Assembly (NCBI RefSeq): GCF_000381125.1
Contig: NZ_KB905939.1
Span: 29,300-93,299, forward strand
Reading direction: 5' to 3'
DNA length: 64,000 nucleotides
From: Caldimonas manganoxidans ATCC BAA-369
GTDB taxonomy: Bacteria > Pseudomonadota > Gammaproteobacteria > Burkholderiales > Burkholderiaceae_C
Shown: positions 6,858 to 16,719 of the stretch, piece by piece
Numbering within the stretch: position 1 is the first letter of the stretch
Layout: every line of letters begins with the position of its first letter
Translations under genes and position numbers: made by a program
The notes under the pieces: model-generated
The model's database searches: none
What the model saw: the letters and a program-made list of their open reading frames with translations, nothing else
What the model was told of the DNA's origin: nothing

Positions 6858-9583
6858 AGGGCTCGCACCGCGTCGCGCGGCGCGGCGAGTTGTTCGGCCG
6901 GAAACTGCGTGGGTCGCTCGTCCAGGCGGGCGCGGTGCTGGGCGCGGCGCAGCTCTCGATAGGCCTCGGCCGCGGCTTGGCCGGTGCCGGCCGAGAGCAA
7001 GCCGGCGTGTTCGGCGCGCAGCATCAAGGCGATGTTGCCCACGTCATCGTGCAACTCGGGGTGGGTGGCCCCATGGGCGAGCACCAGGCATTGCACGGCG
7101 AACTCGGCATCCATCATGCCGCCTTCGCTGTGCTTGACGTCGAAGAGCCCGTCCTTGACCGGATGGGCCTGGCGCACCTTGGCGCGCATGGCGCGGATTT
7201 CCTCGCGCACGGCCCGTGCATCGCGCGGGGCGGCGATCACCTCGCGGCGCACTTGTTCGAAGCGCGCGCCGATGTCCGCTGCGCCGGCGCAAAAGCGCGC
7301 CCGTGTGATGGCCTGATGCTCCCAGGTCCAGGCGGTGTTGCTGCCTCGGCCTTTCTGGTAGGCCTCGAAGGCCGACAGCGAGGTCACCAGCAAGCCGGAA
7401 TTGCCGTTGGGGCGCAAGGCGGTATCGATTTCGAACAGTTCGCCGGCGCTGGTGCGCAGGGTCAGCCAAGTGATGAGCTTGCGCGCGAAAGCGGCGTAGG
7501 CCTCGGGCGCGCGCTCGTCGTCGTCGTCGAACAGGAAGACCAGGTCGAGGTCGCCCCCATAGCCCAGTTCCTTGCCGCCGAGCTTGCCGTAGGCGATGAC
7601 GGCAAAGCGCGGTTGCTCGGCATGGCGTTGACGCAGGTGCGGCCAGGCCCAGCGCAGGGTGCATTCGACGGTGGCATCGGCCAGGGCGGAGAGATCGTCG
7701 GCGACTTGCTCGACGCTGATGTGCCCCTCGACATCGCGCACCAGGGTGCGGAACACCTCGGCATGATGGGCGCGGCGCAGGGTGTCGAGCAGGGCTTCTT
7801 CGTCGGCCTGGCCCGAGCGCGCCCAGGCTTCGTGGCGTTGCTCCAGGTCGTGCACGAAGCTGGCGGCATCGAAGCGGGTGTAGATCAGGCGCGGGTCGGC
7901 CAGCTCGTCGATCACGCCGGGGTGGCGCATCAGATAGCGCATCGGCCAGCGCGCCAAGCCCAGCAGGCGCAGCAAACGCTGGTGAACCTCGGGCCGCTCC
8001 ACCAGCATGGCAAGGTAGCTCTCGCGGCGCAGCAGGGGGTCGAGCCAGTCGATGAAGCGCAAGGCCGCCTCGTCGGGGATGTCGCCTTGCGCCACGCGCT
8101 GGGCCGACCGCAACACCAGCTTGGCCAGTCGTTGCTTGGTGTCATCGCGCAAAGCGGCGATGCGCGGGTGCGCCACCCAAGGCTTGACCCGTTGGGCCAG
8201 AGCCAGCGGCAGCCGCTCGAGCAAGGCCTCGCTGTCCAGCGCCGGCAGCGATTCGCCACAGCCCTTGCAGCCACCCGGGCGCGGGGATTGGCCATCGTGC
8301 AAGAGGGCGTCGAACTCCAGCGCCACGAATTCGCGGGTTTGCAGCAGACGGTCCATCAACTCGCAGGCATCGCGATGGCAGGCCAGGCCCAGGCTGCCGG
8401 CGATCCAGCGCAAATCCTCGTCATGGGTGGGTAGCTGGTGGGTCTGCTGATCGTCGAGGTACTGGATGCGGTGTTCGACCCGGCGCAAAAAGACATAGGC
8501 CTCGGCCAATTGCTGCGCCGTCTCGGGCTTCATCACGCCCACCTGGGCCAGGCGTTCGAGGGCGCGCAGCGTCGAGCGGGTGCGGATCTCGGGGAACTGG
8601 CCGCCGCGCACGACCTGCAACAGCTGCACGATGAACTCGATTTCTCGGATGCCACCACGCGAGAGCTTCACGTCATTGGCGCGCTCGGGCCGGCCGGCGG
8701 CGCGGCGCGCGGCCTCTTCGCGCACCTTGCGATGCAGGTTGCGCAGGCTCTCGAACACACCGTAGTCGAGATAACGGCGAAAGACGAAGGGAATGACCAC
8801 ATCCCGCAACTGCAAGGCCCGTCCCGAGACCACCGAGGCGCGCGGGGCCACCACACGGCTTTTGAGCCAGGCAAAGCGCTCCCACTCGCGGCCTTGCACG
8901 AGGAAATATTCCTCCAGCATGGCCAGGCTCACCACGGGCGGGCCGGACATGCCATTGGGTCGCAAGGCCAGATCGACACGGAAGACGAAACCATCCTCGG
9001 TGGTGTCGCCGATGAGCGTGTACAGGCTGCGCGCCACCTGCGAGAAGTATTCGTGTGCCGAGATGCGGCCGCCCCCTTGCGCGTTGCCGGCGGTCATGCC
9101 GGCTTCCTCGTACACGTAGACCAGGTCGATGTCGGAGGAAACGTTGAGCTCGCGCCCGCCGAGCTTGCCCATGCCCACGACCCAGAAGTCGATGCGTTGG
9201 CCGGCTTCGTTCAGCGGTGCGCCGTGGCGCTCGTCTTGTTCGGCCAAAGCCGCACTGAGCGCACGGTCGAGCGTCACTTCGGCCAGCGCGGTCATCGCCT
9301 GCCCGATCTCGGGCATGCTGGCGGCGCCTTCGATGTCGAGCACGGCCAGCCGCTCCAGCGTGAGCTGACGCGCCTGCCGCAAGGCCGCTGCCAGCGATCG
9401 ACCGCGACCGAGCAAGGCATCGATCAGGGCTTCGATGCGGGGCGGGTCGGGAAGCCCAGGGGGCAGCAAGCCCAAGATGTCGCCATGGCGACGACGCACC
9501 CGCTGCACGAAGCGGGAATACTCGGCCCTCACCCCTGGGCCGGTGGCGGAGCGACCGCCGCTGACAACTTCGTGGAAACCCAT
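6833..9583 (-). CDS. glnE: Bifunctional glutamine synthetase adenylyltransferase/deadenylylase
   Basis: 916 aa, close to the 946 aa of E. coli GlnE. It adds and removes AMP on a glutamine synthetase tyrosine in response to PII and glutamine. Two nucleotidyltransferase domains are visible: the N-terminal one with GMGKLGGRELNVSSDIDL (res 137-154), which removes AMP, and the C-terminal one with YGKLGGKELGYGGDLDL (about 665-685), which attaches it. Both metal-binding D-x-D pairs are intact. The start follows AGGA at 7-nt spacing. The nitrogen theme recurs with gltBD elsewhere in the window, though they are not linked in an operon. Confidence 0.97.
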   Translation of the reverse strand: MGFHEVVSGGRSATGPGVRAEYSRFVQRVRRRHGDILGLLPPGLPDPPRIEALIDALLGRGRSLAAALRQARQLTLERLAVLDIEGAASMPEIGQAMTALAEVTLDRALSAALAEQDERHGAPLNEAGQRIDFWVVGMGKLGGRELNVSSDIDLVYVYEEAGMTAGNAQGGGRISAHEYFSQVARSLYTLIGDTTEDGFVFRVDLALRPNGMSGPPVVSLAMLEEYFLVQGREWERFAWLKSRVVAPRASVVSGRALQLRDVVIPFVFRRYLDYGVFESLRNLHRKVREEAARRAAGRPERANDVKLSRGGIREIEFIVQLLQVVRGGQFPEIRTRSTLRALERLAQVGVMKPETAQQLAEAYVFLRRVEHRIQYLDDQQTHQLPTHDEDLRWIAGSLGLACHRDACELMDRLLQTREFVALEFDALLHDGQSPRPGGCKGCGESLPALDSEALLERLPLALAQRVKPWVAHPRIAALRDDTKQRLAKLVLRSAQRVAQGDIPDEAALRFIDWLDPLLRRESYLAMLVERPEVHQRLLRLLGLARWPMRYLMRHPGVIDELADPRLIYTRFDAASFVHDLEQRHEAWARSGQADEEALLDTLRRAHHAEVFRTLVRDVEGHISVEQVADDLSALADATVECTLRWAWPHLRQRHAEQPRFAVIAYGKLGGKELGYGGDLDLVFLFDDDDERAPEAYAAFARKLITWLTLRTSAGELFEIDTALRPNGNSGLLVTSLSAFEAYQKGRGSNTAWTWEHQAITRARFCAGAADIGARFEQVRREVIAAPRDARAVREEIRAMRAKVRQAHPVKDGLFDVKHSEGGMMDAEFAVQCLVLAHGATHPELHDDVGNIALMLRAEHAGLLSAGTGQAAAEAYRELRRAQHRARLDERPTQFPAEQLAAPRDAVRALWREVFGD

Positions 9584-9699
9584 GGCCCGTCCTGGGGTCT
9601 GATCAGATGCCTGTGCTAGATTGTGATGGCCTCATCGCGCAGGGTGCCGATGGCTTGCGCGTTGCTGCGCGAGCCGTGGCGGCTGCCGTCATCGTCCCC

Positions 9700-12600
9700 A
9701 TGAGTCTTGCTGTCTTGCCGCATGCCTGGTTCCAATGGCCCCGTCGGGCCGTTGGCAAGATCGTGCGCGTGTTGCAGTGGATGACGGTGGCGGCGCTGGG
9801 CCTCATGCTGCTGGTGTGGCTGGTCGTGCACACGGTGATTCTGCCGCGAATCGACACTTGGCGTGTGCCGATCGAGCAGGCCGCCACCCGGGCCTTGGGG
9901 GTGCCCGTGCAGATTGGGCGCATCCGTGCGGAATTTCACGGCGGCACGCCGGTGTTCGAGCTCGATGAGGTGCGCCTGTTCGACAGCCAGGGGCATGAAG
10001 CCTTGCGTCTGCCGCGCCTGAGCGGGACATGGTCTTGGGCCTCGCTGTGGCATGTCGAGATGCGATTGGGCCGCCTGGACATCGAGGCCCCTCGCTTGGC
10101 CGTGCGGCGCGATGCCCAGGGGCGGCTGTTCATTGCCGGGTTGGATGTGGGGGACACCGGCGCCGGTGCGTCGGCCTCGCCGGTGGCCCTGGACTGGTTC
10201 CTCTCGCTGCCGGAGTTTCGCGTGCGAGGGGGCCAGCTGCGCTGGATCGACGAGCAGCGCGGCCTGCCGCCCCTGGAGCTTGGCGACGTGCAGGTGGTGA
10301 TGCGCAACAGCGCCCTGGCGCCGCGTCGGCATGAGTTCCGGCTCGATGCCACCCCGGTGGACGGCTGGGGCGAGCGCCTGTCGCTGCGGGGCCGGTTCAC
10401 GCAGCCGTTGCTGACCCGTCCATCCGATCGTTCGCGCTGGAGCGGCCAGGCCTATGCCGAGCTGCCGCGGGTGGACTTGCAGGCTTTACGCCGCCACTTG
10501 CCGGCCGAGCTGCAGCTGCAGCGCGGCGTCGGAGGGCTGAGGGTGTGGGCGGACATGCAGGCCGGGCGCTGGAGCGGTGTGACCCTCGACCTCGATCTGA
10601 TCGATCTGCAAGCCCGCTTCGAAGGGGTCGACCAGGCCCTGGAGCTGGGCGGCCTGCACGCGCGCCTGCTCTGGCGTGAGGAGGAGGGCGGGCAGCAAGT
10701 CGTGGCCTTGCAGGGGCTGAGCGCGACGGCCGCCACGCACGCGGCCCCGGCGCAGGCGGCGCTTTGGGCAGGGCTGCCGCCGTCCTTCGAGCTGCGGTGG
10801 CGTGCGGCGTCCACACCAGGGCTCACCGAGGACGGGTCGCTCCATCTGCCGCGCGCCGATGTGGCCGCCTTGGCCGCGTTGGCACAACGGCTGCCCCTGC
10901 CGGCGGGCTTGCGTGCCGGACTGGCCGAAGTGCAGCCGGCCGGTCGGGCTGAACCCTTGTCGCTGCAATGGCAGGGCGATTGGCGTGCACCACGGGCGTA
11001 CCGGGTCAGTGGCCAGTTGTTCGGCGTGAGCCTGGCCGCGCAGGCCGCGGGGCCGACGGTGGGGCGTCCCGGGTTGCAAGGGGCCGACTTGGCCTTCCAA
11101 GCCCATGAGTCCGGGGGCTCGGCCCGGTTGCACATGCGTCAAGGCGCCTTGGTGTTCCCGGGCGTGTTCGACGATCCGCGCGTGCCGCTGGACGAGCTGC
11201 AGGCCGACTTGGCCTGGACCCTCACGGCCGGCGAGGATGGCCCGGCCGTGACTGTGCAGGTGCGCGACGCGCACTTTGCCAATGCAGATGCCCAGGGGCG
11301 CTTCGTTGGGACATGGCGCACCGGCGCGGCCGCCGGCGTGGGCCGCGGGGCGCGGCTGCCCGGCGTGCTCGATCTGCAGGGCCGCCTCGACCAGGCCCAG
11401 GCCACGCGCATCTGGCGGTATCTGCCGCGCCAACTGCCCGCCTCGGTGCGTGACTATGTGCGTCGCGCCGTGATGGCCGGCCGCGCCAGCGAGGTGGAGT
11501 TCCGCGTGCAGGGTGATTTGTGGGACTTCCCCTATGCACCCGGCCAAGACGGCACTTTCCGCATTGCCTCGCGCATCGAGCAGGCCAGTTTTGCTTACGT
11601 GCCCGGCCAGGAGGGGCAAGCCTCGCCCTGGCCGGCCTTCACCCATGTGCATGGCGAGCTCGTGTTCGATCGGCACTCGATGCAAATTCGACAGGCCCGG
11701 GCTCGGCTCTTCGGCTTCGAACTGCAAGACGTCAACGGCGGCATCGAGGACTTGGCACATCAGCCCGTGCTGCGCTTGAGCGGAGGTGGCAGCGGGCCTT
11801 TGGCCGATGCCTTGCGTTTCGTGAATGACACGCCGGTGGGGCAGTGGACGCATCATGCGCTGGCCCAGGCCAGCGGCAGCGGCCTGGCGCAGCTGCGCTT
11901 GTCGGTGCAACTGCCGCTGGACGATCCGTCGCAGGCTCGCGTGCAGGGGCGCGTCCGTTTGGACGGCAACGACCTGCGGCTGCGACCCGACACGCCCGTG
12001 CTGGCGCGCGCCCGCGGCGAGGTGAGTTTTTCCGACGAGGGCTTCACGGTGCATGGCGCCTCGGCCCGGGTGTTGGGGGGGGAGCTGCAGTTCGAAGGCG
12101 GCACCATGCGCGATGGCAGTGTGCGCTTCGAAGGCCAAGGCACGGCCAGCGCCGCTGGCCTGCGCGAAGTGCGTGAACTGGGGCTGCTGCCCTATCTGGC
12201 CGAGCACCTGCAAGGCCAGACGGCCTACCGGCTCCAGTTCGGTCTGGTGCAAGGCTGGCCCGAGCTGAGCCTCAGCAGCGACCTCACCGGACTGGCCTCG
12301 ACCCTGCCCGCCCCGCTGGACAAGCCCGCGGCGCGGCCCTGGCCTTTGCGAGTGACGCAGACCGTCGAGGCCGACAGCCTGCAGCCGGGCCGCACACCAC
12401 GCGACCAGGTGCGCGTGCAGCTCGGTCAATCGCTGTGGGTGCATTACCGCCGGGCGCTGGGCGACGCGACCCAAGGCACCCCCACGCGCGTGCTGGCCGG
12501 CGCCATCGGCCTGGGCGAGGCCCTGCCGCTGCCGGCCAGCGGCGTGCGTGCCCGGGTGGCCTTGCCCCAGCTCGACATGGACCGCTGGCGTGCCGTGGCT

Positions 12601-13800
12601 GAAAGCTTCGAAGCCGGTCTGGCCAGCGCCGAGGCGCCGGGGGCGGACTATGCGCCCGATCGCATCGAGCTGCGCAGCGCGGCGGTGCAGGCCGCGGGCC
12701 GGCGGTTCACGGCCGTGCGTCTGACGGGCGAACGCGCCGGTGAAGGCTGGCGTGGCCAGGTCCGCAGCGAACAGCTCGAAGGCCGCATCGAATGGCAGCC
12801 TGGGGCCGCCGGCGGCCAGCTCCGAGCCCGGCTGGCCCGTCTGAATTGGCCCGAGGCCGATCCTGGCGATGGAACACCGGCGGCCACGCCGTTCGGCTCG
12901 GACCGTGCAGCACCCGCCCTGGACATCGAGGTCGAGGACTTCCGCTGGGGCTCGCGTGCCTTGGGGCGTCTGGAAGTGCAGGCCGAGAGCCGTCGCACCG
13001 GCGAGTTCCGTGAATGGCGGCTGCGGCGACTGTCGCTGCAAAACGCCGTGGCTCGCTTCGGGGCCAGCGGTGCTTGGCTGGCCGTGCGCGATGGCCTCGG
13101 CGGGGCCACGGCCCGCACCGAACTGGACTTCGAGCTGGACGTGACCGACAGCGGCAGCCTGCTGGAGCAATGGGGGCAGGCCGGCGTGCTCAGCGGCGGC
13201 CAAGGGCGCGCCAGCGGTCGCATCGGCTGGCAGGGTCCGCCCCTGGCTCCCGACCTGGCCAGCCTGGAAGGACAGCTGCGCGTCGATGTCGAACGCGGCC
13301 GCTTCCTCAAAGCCGACCCTGGCGCGGCGCGGCTCATCAGCGTGCTGAGCCTGCAGGCCTTGCCTCGGCGGCTGATGCTCGACTTCCGCGATGTCTTCAG
13401 CGAAGGCTTCGCCTTTGACGACTTCGGCGGCGATGTGCGCATCGAGCGTGGCGTGGCCCACACCGACAACCTGCGCATGCGGGGGGTGGCCGCTGCGGTG
13501 CTGATGGAAGGCCGTGCCGACCTGCGGCACGAAACCCAGGACCTGCGCGTGGTCGTGGTGCCCGAGATCAACGCCGGCGGCGCCTCGCTGGTGTATGCCG
13601 CGATCAATCCGGCCGTGGGCCTGGGCACCTTCCTGGCGCAGCTTTTCTTGCGCAAACCCATGATCGAGGCCAACACCCGTGAATTCCGCATCACGGGCTC
13701 GTGGAGTGACCCTCAGGTGTTGGCCGTCCCCCGCGCCGCTTCGTCGACGGCGCCAGCGGCCACCAGCGGGGCGCCCAGCCCTGCGCTGCCGGGGGGATGA
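9700..13800 (+). CDS. YhdP family AsmA-like protein
   Basis: 1366 aa from this start. A single N-terminal transmembrane segment (about res 25-50, around MTVAALGLMLLVWLVV) is followed by a huge periplasmic region of repeating beta strands, the DUF3971/AsmA_2 layout of YhdP. YhdP, TamB and YdbH are thought to bridge the envelope and carry phospholipids to the outer membrane; the window also encodes the opposing Mla system. The C-terminal part (LVYAAINPAVGLGTFLAQLFLRKP) is the most conserved family segment. An in-frame ATG at 9607 is possible but leaves only 23 bp to the divergent glnE start and adds an atypical N-terminus. No strong ribosome site marks either start. Confidence 0.9.
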   Translation: MSLAVLPHAWFQWPRRAVGKIVRVLQWMTVAALGLMLLVWLVVHTVILPRIDTWRVPIEQAATRALGVPVQIGRIRAEFHGGTPVFELDEVRLFDSQGHEALRLPRLSGTWSWASLWHVEMRLGRLDIEAPRLAVRRDAQGRLFIAGLDVGDTGAGASASPVALDWFLSLPEFRVRGGQLRWIDEQRGLPPLELGDVQVVMRNSALAPRRHEFRLDATPVDGWGERLSLRGRFTQPLLTRPSDRSRWSGQAYAELPRVDLQALRRHLPAELQLQRGVGGLRVWADMQAGRWSGVTLDLDLIDLQARFEGVDQALELGGLHARLLWREEEGGQQVVALQGLSATAATHAAPAQAALWAGLPPSFELRWRAASTPGLTEDGSLHLPRADVAALAALAQRLPLPAGLRAGLAEVQPAGRAEPLSLQWQGDWRAPRAYRVSGQLFGVSLAAQAAGPTVGRPGLQGADLAFQAHESGGSARLHMRQGALVFPGVFDDPRVPLDELQADLAWTLTAGEDGPAVTVQVRDAHFANADAQGRFVGTWRTGAAAGVGRGARLPGVLDLQGRLDQAQATRIWRYLPRQLPASVRDYVRRAVMAGRASEVEFRVQGDLWDFPYAPGQDGTFRIASRIEQASFAYVPGQEGQASPWPAFTHVHGELVFDRHSMQIRQARARLFGFELQDVNGGIEDLAHQPVLRLSGGGSGPLADALRFVNDTPVGQWTHHALAQASGSGLAQLRLSVQLPLDDPSQARVQGRVRLDGNDLRLRPDTPVLARARGEVSFSDEGFTVHGASARVLGGELQFEGGTMRDGSVRFEGQGTASAAGLREVRELGLLPYLAEHLQGQTAYRLQFGLVQGWPELSLSSDLTGLASTLPAPLDKPAARPWPLRVTQTVEADSLQPGRTPRDQVRVQLGQSLWVHYRRALGDATQGTPTRVLAGAIGLGEALPLPASGVRARVALPQLDMDRWRAVAESFEAGLASAEAPGADYAPDRIELRSAAVQAAGRRFTAVRLTGERAGEGWRGQVRSEQLEGRIEWQPGAAGGQLRARLARLNWPEADPGDGTPAATPFGSDRAAPALDIEVEDFRWGSRALGRLEVQAESRRTGEFREWRLRRLSLQNAVARFGASGAWLAVRDGLGGATARTELDFELDVTDSGSLLEQWGQAGVLSGGQGRASGRIGWQGPPLAPDLASLEGQLRVDVERGRFLKADPGAARLISVLSLQALPRRLMLDFRDVFSEGFAFDDFGGDVRIERGVAHTDNLRMRGVAAAVLMEGRADLRHETQDLRVVVVPEINAGGASLVYAAINPAVGLGTFLAQLFLRKPMIEANTREFRITGSWSDPQVLAVPRAASSTAPAATSGAPSPALPGG

Positions 13801-13828
13801 ACCCCCGATCCCCAAGGAAGGAGTCTCC

Positions 13829-14656
13829 ATGCGCATTGCTGCGGTCCAGATGGTGTCTTCCACTCGCCCGGCCCACAACCTCGAACGTGCCCGCGACCTC
13901 ATCGCGCAGGCCGCGGCGCAAGGGGCCGAACTCGTGGGCCTGCCCGAGAATTTCGCCTTCATGGGCCACAGCGACACCGACAAGCTGTCCCTGGCCGAGC
14001 CGCCGGGACACGGGCCTTGGCAGCAAGCGCTGGCGCAGGCTGCACGCGAGCACCGCCTCTGGCTGATCGGCGGCAGCCTGCCCCTGCGCACCGAGCAGGC
14101 GCAGCGCGTCACCAACACCACCCTCGTCTTCGATCCCCAGGGTCGCTGCCGTGCGCGCTACGACAAGATCCATCTGTTTCGCTATGAGGAACATGGTCCC
14201 GAGGGCCACAAGCTCTACGACGAAGCCGTGGTGCTGCGTGCCGGCGACCAGCCCGTGGCCGTGGACCTGCAGTCGCGCCAGGGGGTGGCGCTGCGCCTGG
14301 GGCTGAGCATCTGCTATGACCTGCGCTTTCCCGAGCTGTACCGGGCGCTGATGCGCCCGCCGTGCGACTTGATCGCCGTGCCCTCGGCCTTCACCCATAC
14401 CACCGGGCAGGCTCACTGGGAGGTGCTGCTGCGTGCGCGGGCGATCGAGAACCAGTGCTATGTGATGGCGCCGGCCCAAGGGGGGCGCCACGAGAACGGG
14501 CGCCGCACCTTCGGACACACGCTCATCATCGACCCTTGGGGCGAGGTGCTGGCGCGCGTGGAAGAGGGGGAGGGGGTGGCCTGCGCTGAGCTCGATCCCG
14601 CACGCATCGCCCAAGTGCGTCAACGCTTGCCGGCCTTGGCGCATCGCCGGCTGTGA
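13829..14656 (+). CDS. Nit-type carbon-nitrogen hydrolase (probable deaminated glutathione amidase)
   Basis: 275 aa nitrilase-superfamily enzyme. The catalytic triad Glu-Lys-Cys is visible as LPENFAF (Glu40), KIHLFRYEE (Lys113) and SICYDLRFPELYR (Cys162). The FDV..F(R)YEE and CYDLRFPEL signatures belong to the Nit1/NitFhit branch, whose members hydrolyse deaminated glutathione, a metabolite-repair reaction. An AAGGAAGGAG ribosome site lies 5-8 nt upstream. It follows the YhdP gene by 28 bp and is likely co-transcribed; in betaproteobacteria this pairing is common. The exact substrate is inferred from family. Confidence 0.88.
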   Translation: MRIAAVQMVSSTRPAHNLERARDLIAQAAAQGAELVGLPENFAFMGHSDTDKLSLAEPPGHGPWQQALAQAAREHRLWLIGGSLPLRTEQAQRVTNTTLVFDPQGRCRARYDKIHLFRYEEHGPEGHKLYDEAVVLRAGDQPVAVDLQSRQGVALRLGLSICYDLRFPELYRALMRPPCDLIAVPSAFTHTTGQAHWEVLLRARAIENQCYVMAPAQGGRHENGRRTFGHTLIIDPWGEVLARVEEGEGVACAELDPARIAQVRQRLPALAHRRL

Positions 14657-14691
14657 TCCCGGGCCGGTCGTTCACGAGGGCCTTTAGACCT

Positions 14692-15222
14692 TTAGAAGAA
14701 CGGCGAATCGTCGGCCGGTGGCCGGCGATGGGGGCTGCGCTCGCGCGGCCAAGGCGGCGGGCGGCGTGCCGGGCGTGCGGGCCGCGGCCGGCTCAGCCAC
14801 AGGCCCAGCAGCGGCAGCAGCGGTTGCAGCCATGCCAGGCCCTCGCGCATGCCTCGCAGAAAGCCCACGGCCGCGCGTGTGACCGACACGGGCGTCTGCC
14901 CGAGACGACGCGGGCCGACCCACAGCGCCATGGCGGCCACCAAGCCCGCGACGGCCACCGCCTTGGGGTTGGCCAGGATCCACCGCAGGCTTTGGCTGCG
15001 CGGGAAGGCCGGGCTCAAGCGCGGGTGGGCCGGCCAATCGGCATCGCCCGGGCCGAGGTCGGGGGCGCCGGCTGGCCTCGCAGGCCCGGGCGCGGCCGCT
15101 GCGCGCGGTGCCACCAGCGCACGCAATTGCGCTCGCTGGCGCGCCATGCGCAACAGCAACAGCTCGCGCTGGGCATCACGGTGCTCTTGTTCGGGCGTTC
15201 GGTTCGGCGGGGGCGCACTCAT
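14692..15222 (-). CDS. Uncharacterised membrane protein of the YqjD-YqjE operon
   Basis: 176 aa, rich in Ala, Arg and Pro. A charged N-terminus (EQEHRDAQRELLLLRMARQRAQ) resembles YqjK-like proteins; hydrophobic stretches lie near res 85-100 (NPKAVAVAGLVAAMALWVG) and 130-144, followed by a basic Pro-rich tail. It is the third gene of an operon with DUF883 and YqjE-type genes, with an ATGA overlap to the upstream gene. No catalytic motif is evident. By position it is a YqjK analogue; direct homology is uncertain. Confidence 0.65.
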   Translation of the reverse strand: MSAPPPNRTPEQEHRDAQRELLLLRMARQRAQLRALVAPRAAAAPGPARPAGAPDLGPGDADWPAHPRLSPAFPRSQSLRWILANPKAVAVAGLVAAMALWVGPRRLGQTPVSVTRAAVGFLRGMREGLAWLQPLLPLLGLWLSRPRPARPARRPPPWPRERSPHRRPPADDSPFF

Positions 15223-15707
15223 GATGATGGTGGACTCTCAGGCGTCCAAGGGCGGGCATCGTCGCTGGGCGGCGTGGGCGCAGGACGGGCCACCGCCGGC
15301 CCCTGGCCCTCATGCAAGCGTCGCAGGGTCTCCAGATCGGCCGCCAGCTCGCGGCGCAACAAGGCAAAGGCCTGATCCCCTTGCTCGAGCAGGCGCCGCA
15401 CTTGGAAGATGGCCCATGCCGCGCCCACGCCCAGGACCAACACCACGCCGGCGGCCGCTGCGACGCGCCAGGGCGTGTCCCAGCAGGCGATGATGACCAG
15501 CGCGCCGAGGAAGCTGACGGTCAGGCCGGCCAGCCAGACTGCCGCCAGCAGGCTGACGAACAGCCGCGCCAGGCGCCGCTTTTCGTCTTGCCATTCGAGC
15601 TGGGCCAGGGTGACCCGGTCGACCGCCACCTCGACGCCCAGCGCCAAGACGCGCCGTAGCCGCTCGATCAGCGCATCGATCTGGGGGGCGAACAGCCGCG
15701 CCAGCAT
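15219..15707 (-). CDS. YqjE/DUF1469 phage-holin-like membrane protein
   Basis: 162 aa. Two adjacent transmembrane helices (about res 50-72 and 80-103) follow an amphipathic N-terminus and precede a cytoplasmic helical tail, the arrangement of the Phage_holin_3_6/YqjE family (DUF1469). These are ordinary chromosomal inner-membrane proteins in spite of the family name, usually encoded after a DUF883 (YqjD/ElaB) gene as here. Function is unproven; association with stationary phase and ribosome-membrane tethering is suggested for YqjD relatives. It starts 17 bp after the DUF883 stop. Confidence 0.82.
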   Translation of the reverse strand: MLARLFAPQIDALIERLRRVLALGVEVAVDRVTLAQLEWQDEKRRLARLFVSLLAAVWLAGLTVSFLGALVIIACWDTPWRVAAAAGVVLVLGVGAAWAIFQVRRLLEQGDQAFALLRRELAADLETLRRLHEGQGPAVARPAPTPPSDDARPWTPESPPSS

Positions 15708-15724
15708 GGGGCTGACTCGGTGGG

Positions 15725-16117
15725 TCAGCGGCGGGCGATCAACACACCCACCAGCAGGCCGGCCAAGGCGGCGATGCCAGCCACCTTCCAGGGCTCCTCG
15801 TGAGCGTATTCATCGGCCATGGCCGCGGTGTGACGCACCCGTTGGGTGATGTCATGCGTGACGTCGGCCACGGCCTCGCTGGCCCGATGCAAAGAGGCCT
15901 GCAGCTTTTCCTTCAGCGCTCGCACCTCGGGCAGGTCGCGCACGGCCGGGTTGGACATCAGCTCGGCCAGATCGGCCTTCAGATCGGCCCATTCGCGCTC
16001 CAGGGTGCTGGCGCTGTCTTGCGCCGCCTGACTCACCCCGCGGGCCACGCGGCGGGCGGCCTGTTCAGTGCGTTCGGCGGCAGCGGCAGCGGCTTCGGTG
16101 GGGGCATTGGCAGACAT
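15725..16117 (-). CDS. DUF883 family protein (YqjD/ElaB-like)
   Basis: 130 aa. A long amphipathic helical region (res 1-100, with DLKADLAELMSNPAVRDLPEV and VADVTHDITQRVRHTAA) leads to a C-terminal membrane anchor ending GLLVGVLIARR, the hallmark of the YqjD/ElaB/YgaM family. E. coli members are stationary-phase, ribosome-associated, C-tail-anchored inner-membrane proteins. It is the first gene of the three-gene operon and its ATG is preceded by CAGGAGAACGCC. Confidence 0.88.
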   Translation of the reverse strand: MSANAPTEAAAAAAERTEQAARRVARGVSQAAQDSASTLEREWADLKADLAELMSNPAVRDLPEVRALKEKLQASLHRASEAVADVTHDITQRVRHTAAMADEYAHEEPWKVAGIAALAGLLVGVLIARR

Positions 16118-16200
16118 GGCGTTCTCCTGTGGTCAATGAAAAGGGAGGACCAACCCATTCTAGGCAGGGTTGGTGGCGCGACGCGCGGCACCGCAGCGCG

Positions 16201-16629
16201 TCATGGGGTCTTGTGCGGTGGGGCTTGCGCACGCAAAGCGTCCAGGGCCAGCGCCACACGGTCGAATTCATAAGACTTGTCGAAGAAATGCTCGGCCCCC
16301 AGAGCCAAGCAGCGCAAGCGCACCGCGCGCGAGGCCGTGTTCGTCAACACCATCGTCAGCGGCCGCGGTTGCAGATGCTGTAGCGCGCTCAACACCCCGA
16401 AGCCGCTGCCCTCGCGCAACTGCAAATCCACCACCACCACATCGAAGGCCTGCTCGCGCAGCGCGCTCAACGCGGCGGCTTCGGTGTCGGCCTGAGCCGT
16501 CACCCGGAAGCCCTCGCAGCTGTGCACCAACTCGACCAGGCGCTCGCGGATCAAGGCCGAGTCCTCGATCACCAACACCGTGCGCTCGGGCACGCGCGGA
16601 GGGGCGGCAGTGGATGCGCTCGCATGCAT
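16201..16629 (-). CDS. Stand-alone response-regulator receiver domain
   Basis: 142 aa CheY-like receiver without an output domain. Acidic pocket Glu22-Asp23 (VIEDSAL), phosphorylation Asp68 (VVVDLQL), a Thr at TNTAS and Lys118 (DKSYEF) are all present, so it should be phosphorylatable. It lies about 125 bp downstream of, and in the same direction as, the NarL-type regulator, and near a divergent histidine kinase. A role as phosphate sink or protein-interaction output of that kinase is possible but not shown by the sequence. Confidence 0.85.
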   Translation of the reverse strand: MHASASTAAPPRVPERTVLVIEDSALIRERLVELVHSCEGFRVTAQADTEAAALSALREQAFDVVVVDLQLREGSGFGVLSALQHLQPRPLTMVLTNTASRAVRLRCLALGAEHFFDKSYEFDRVALALDALRAQAPPHKTP

Positions 16630-16719
16630 GATGGTCTGAGCCTAGCGCAGCAGCCCGTGCACGTCTGTAGGCGCGGGCCTACGTGCTCATCCCGGCGACG
16701 CGTGCGCTGCTGATTTGGA

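Noticed and set aside
10486..14121. 1211-codon minus-strand frame opposite the YhdP-type and Nit genes
   Set aside because: Covers two clear genes on the other strand and shows no domain signature.
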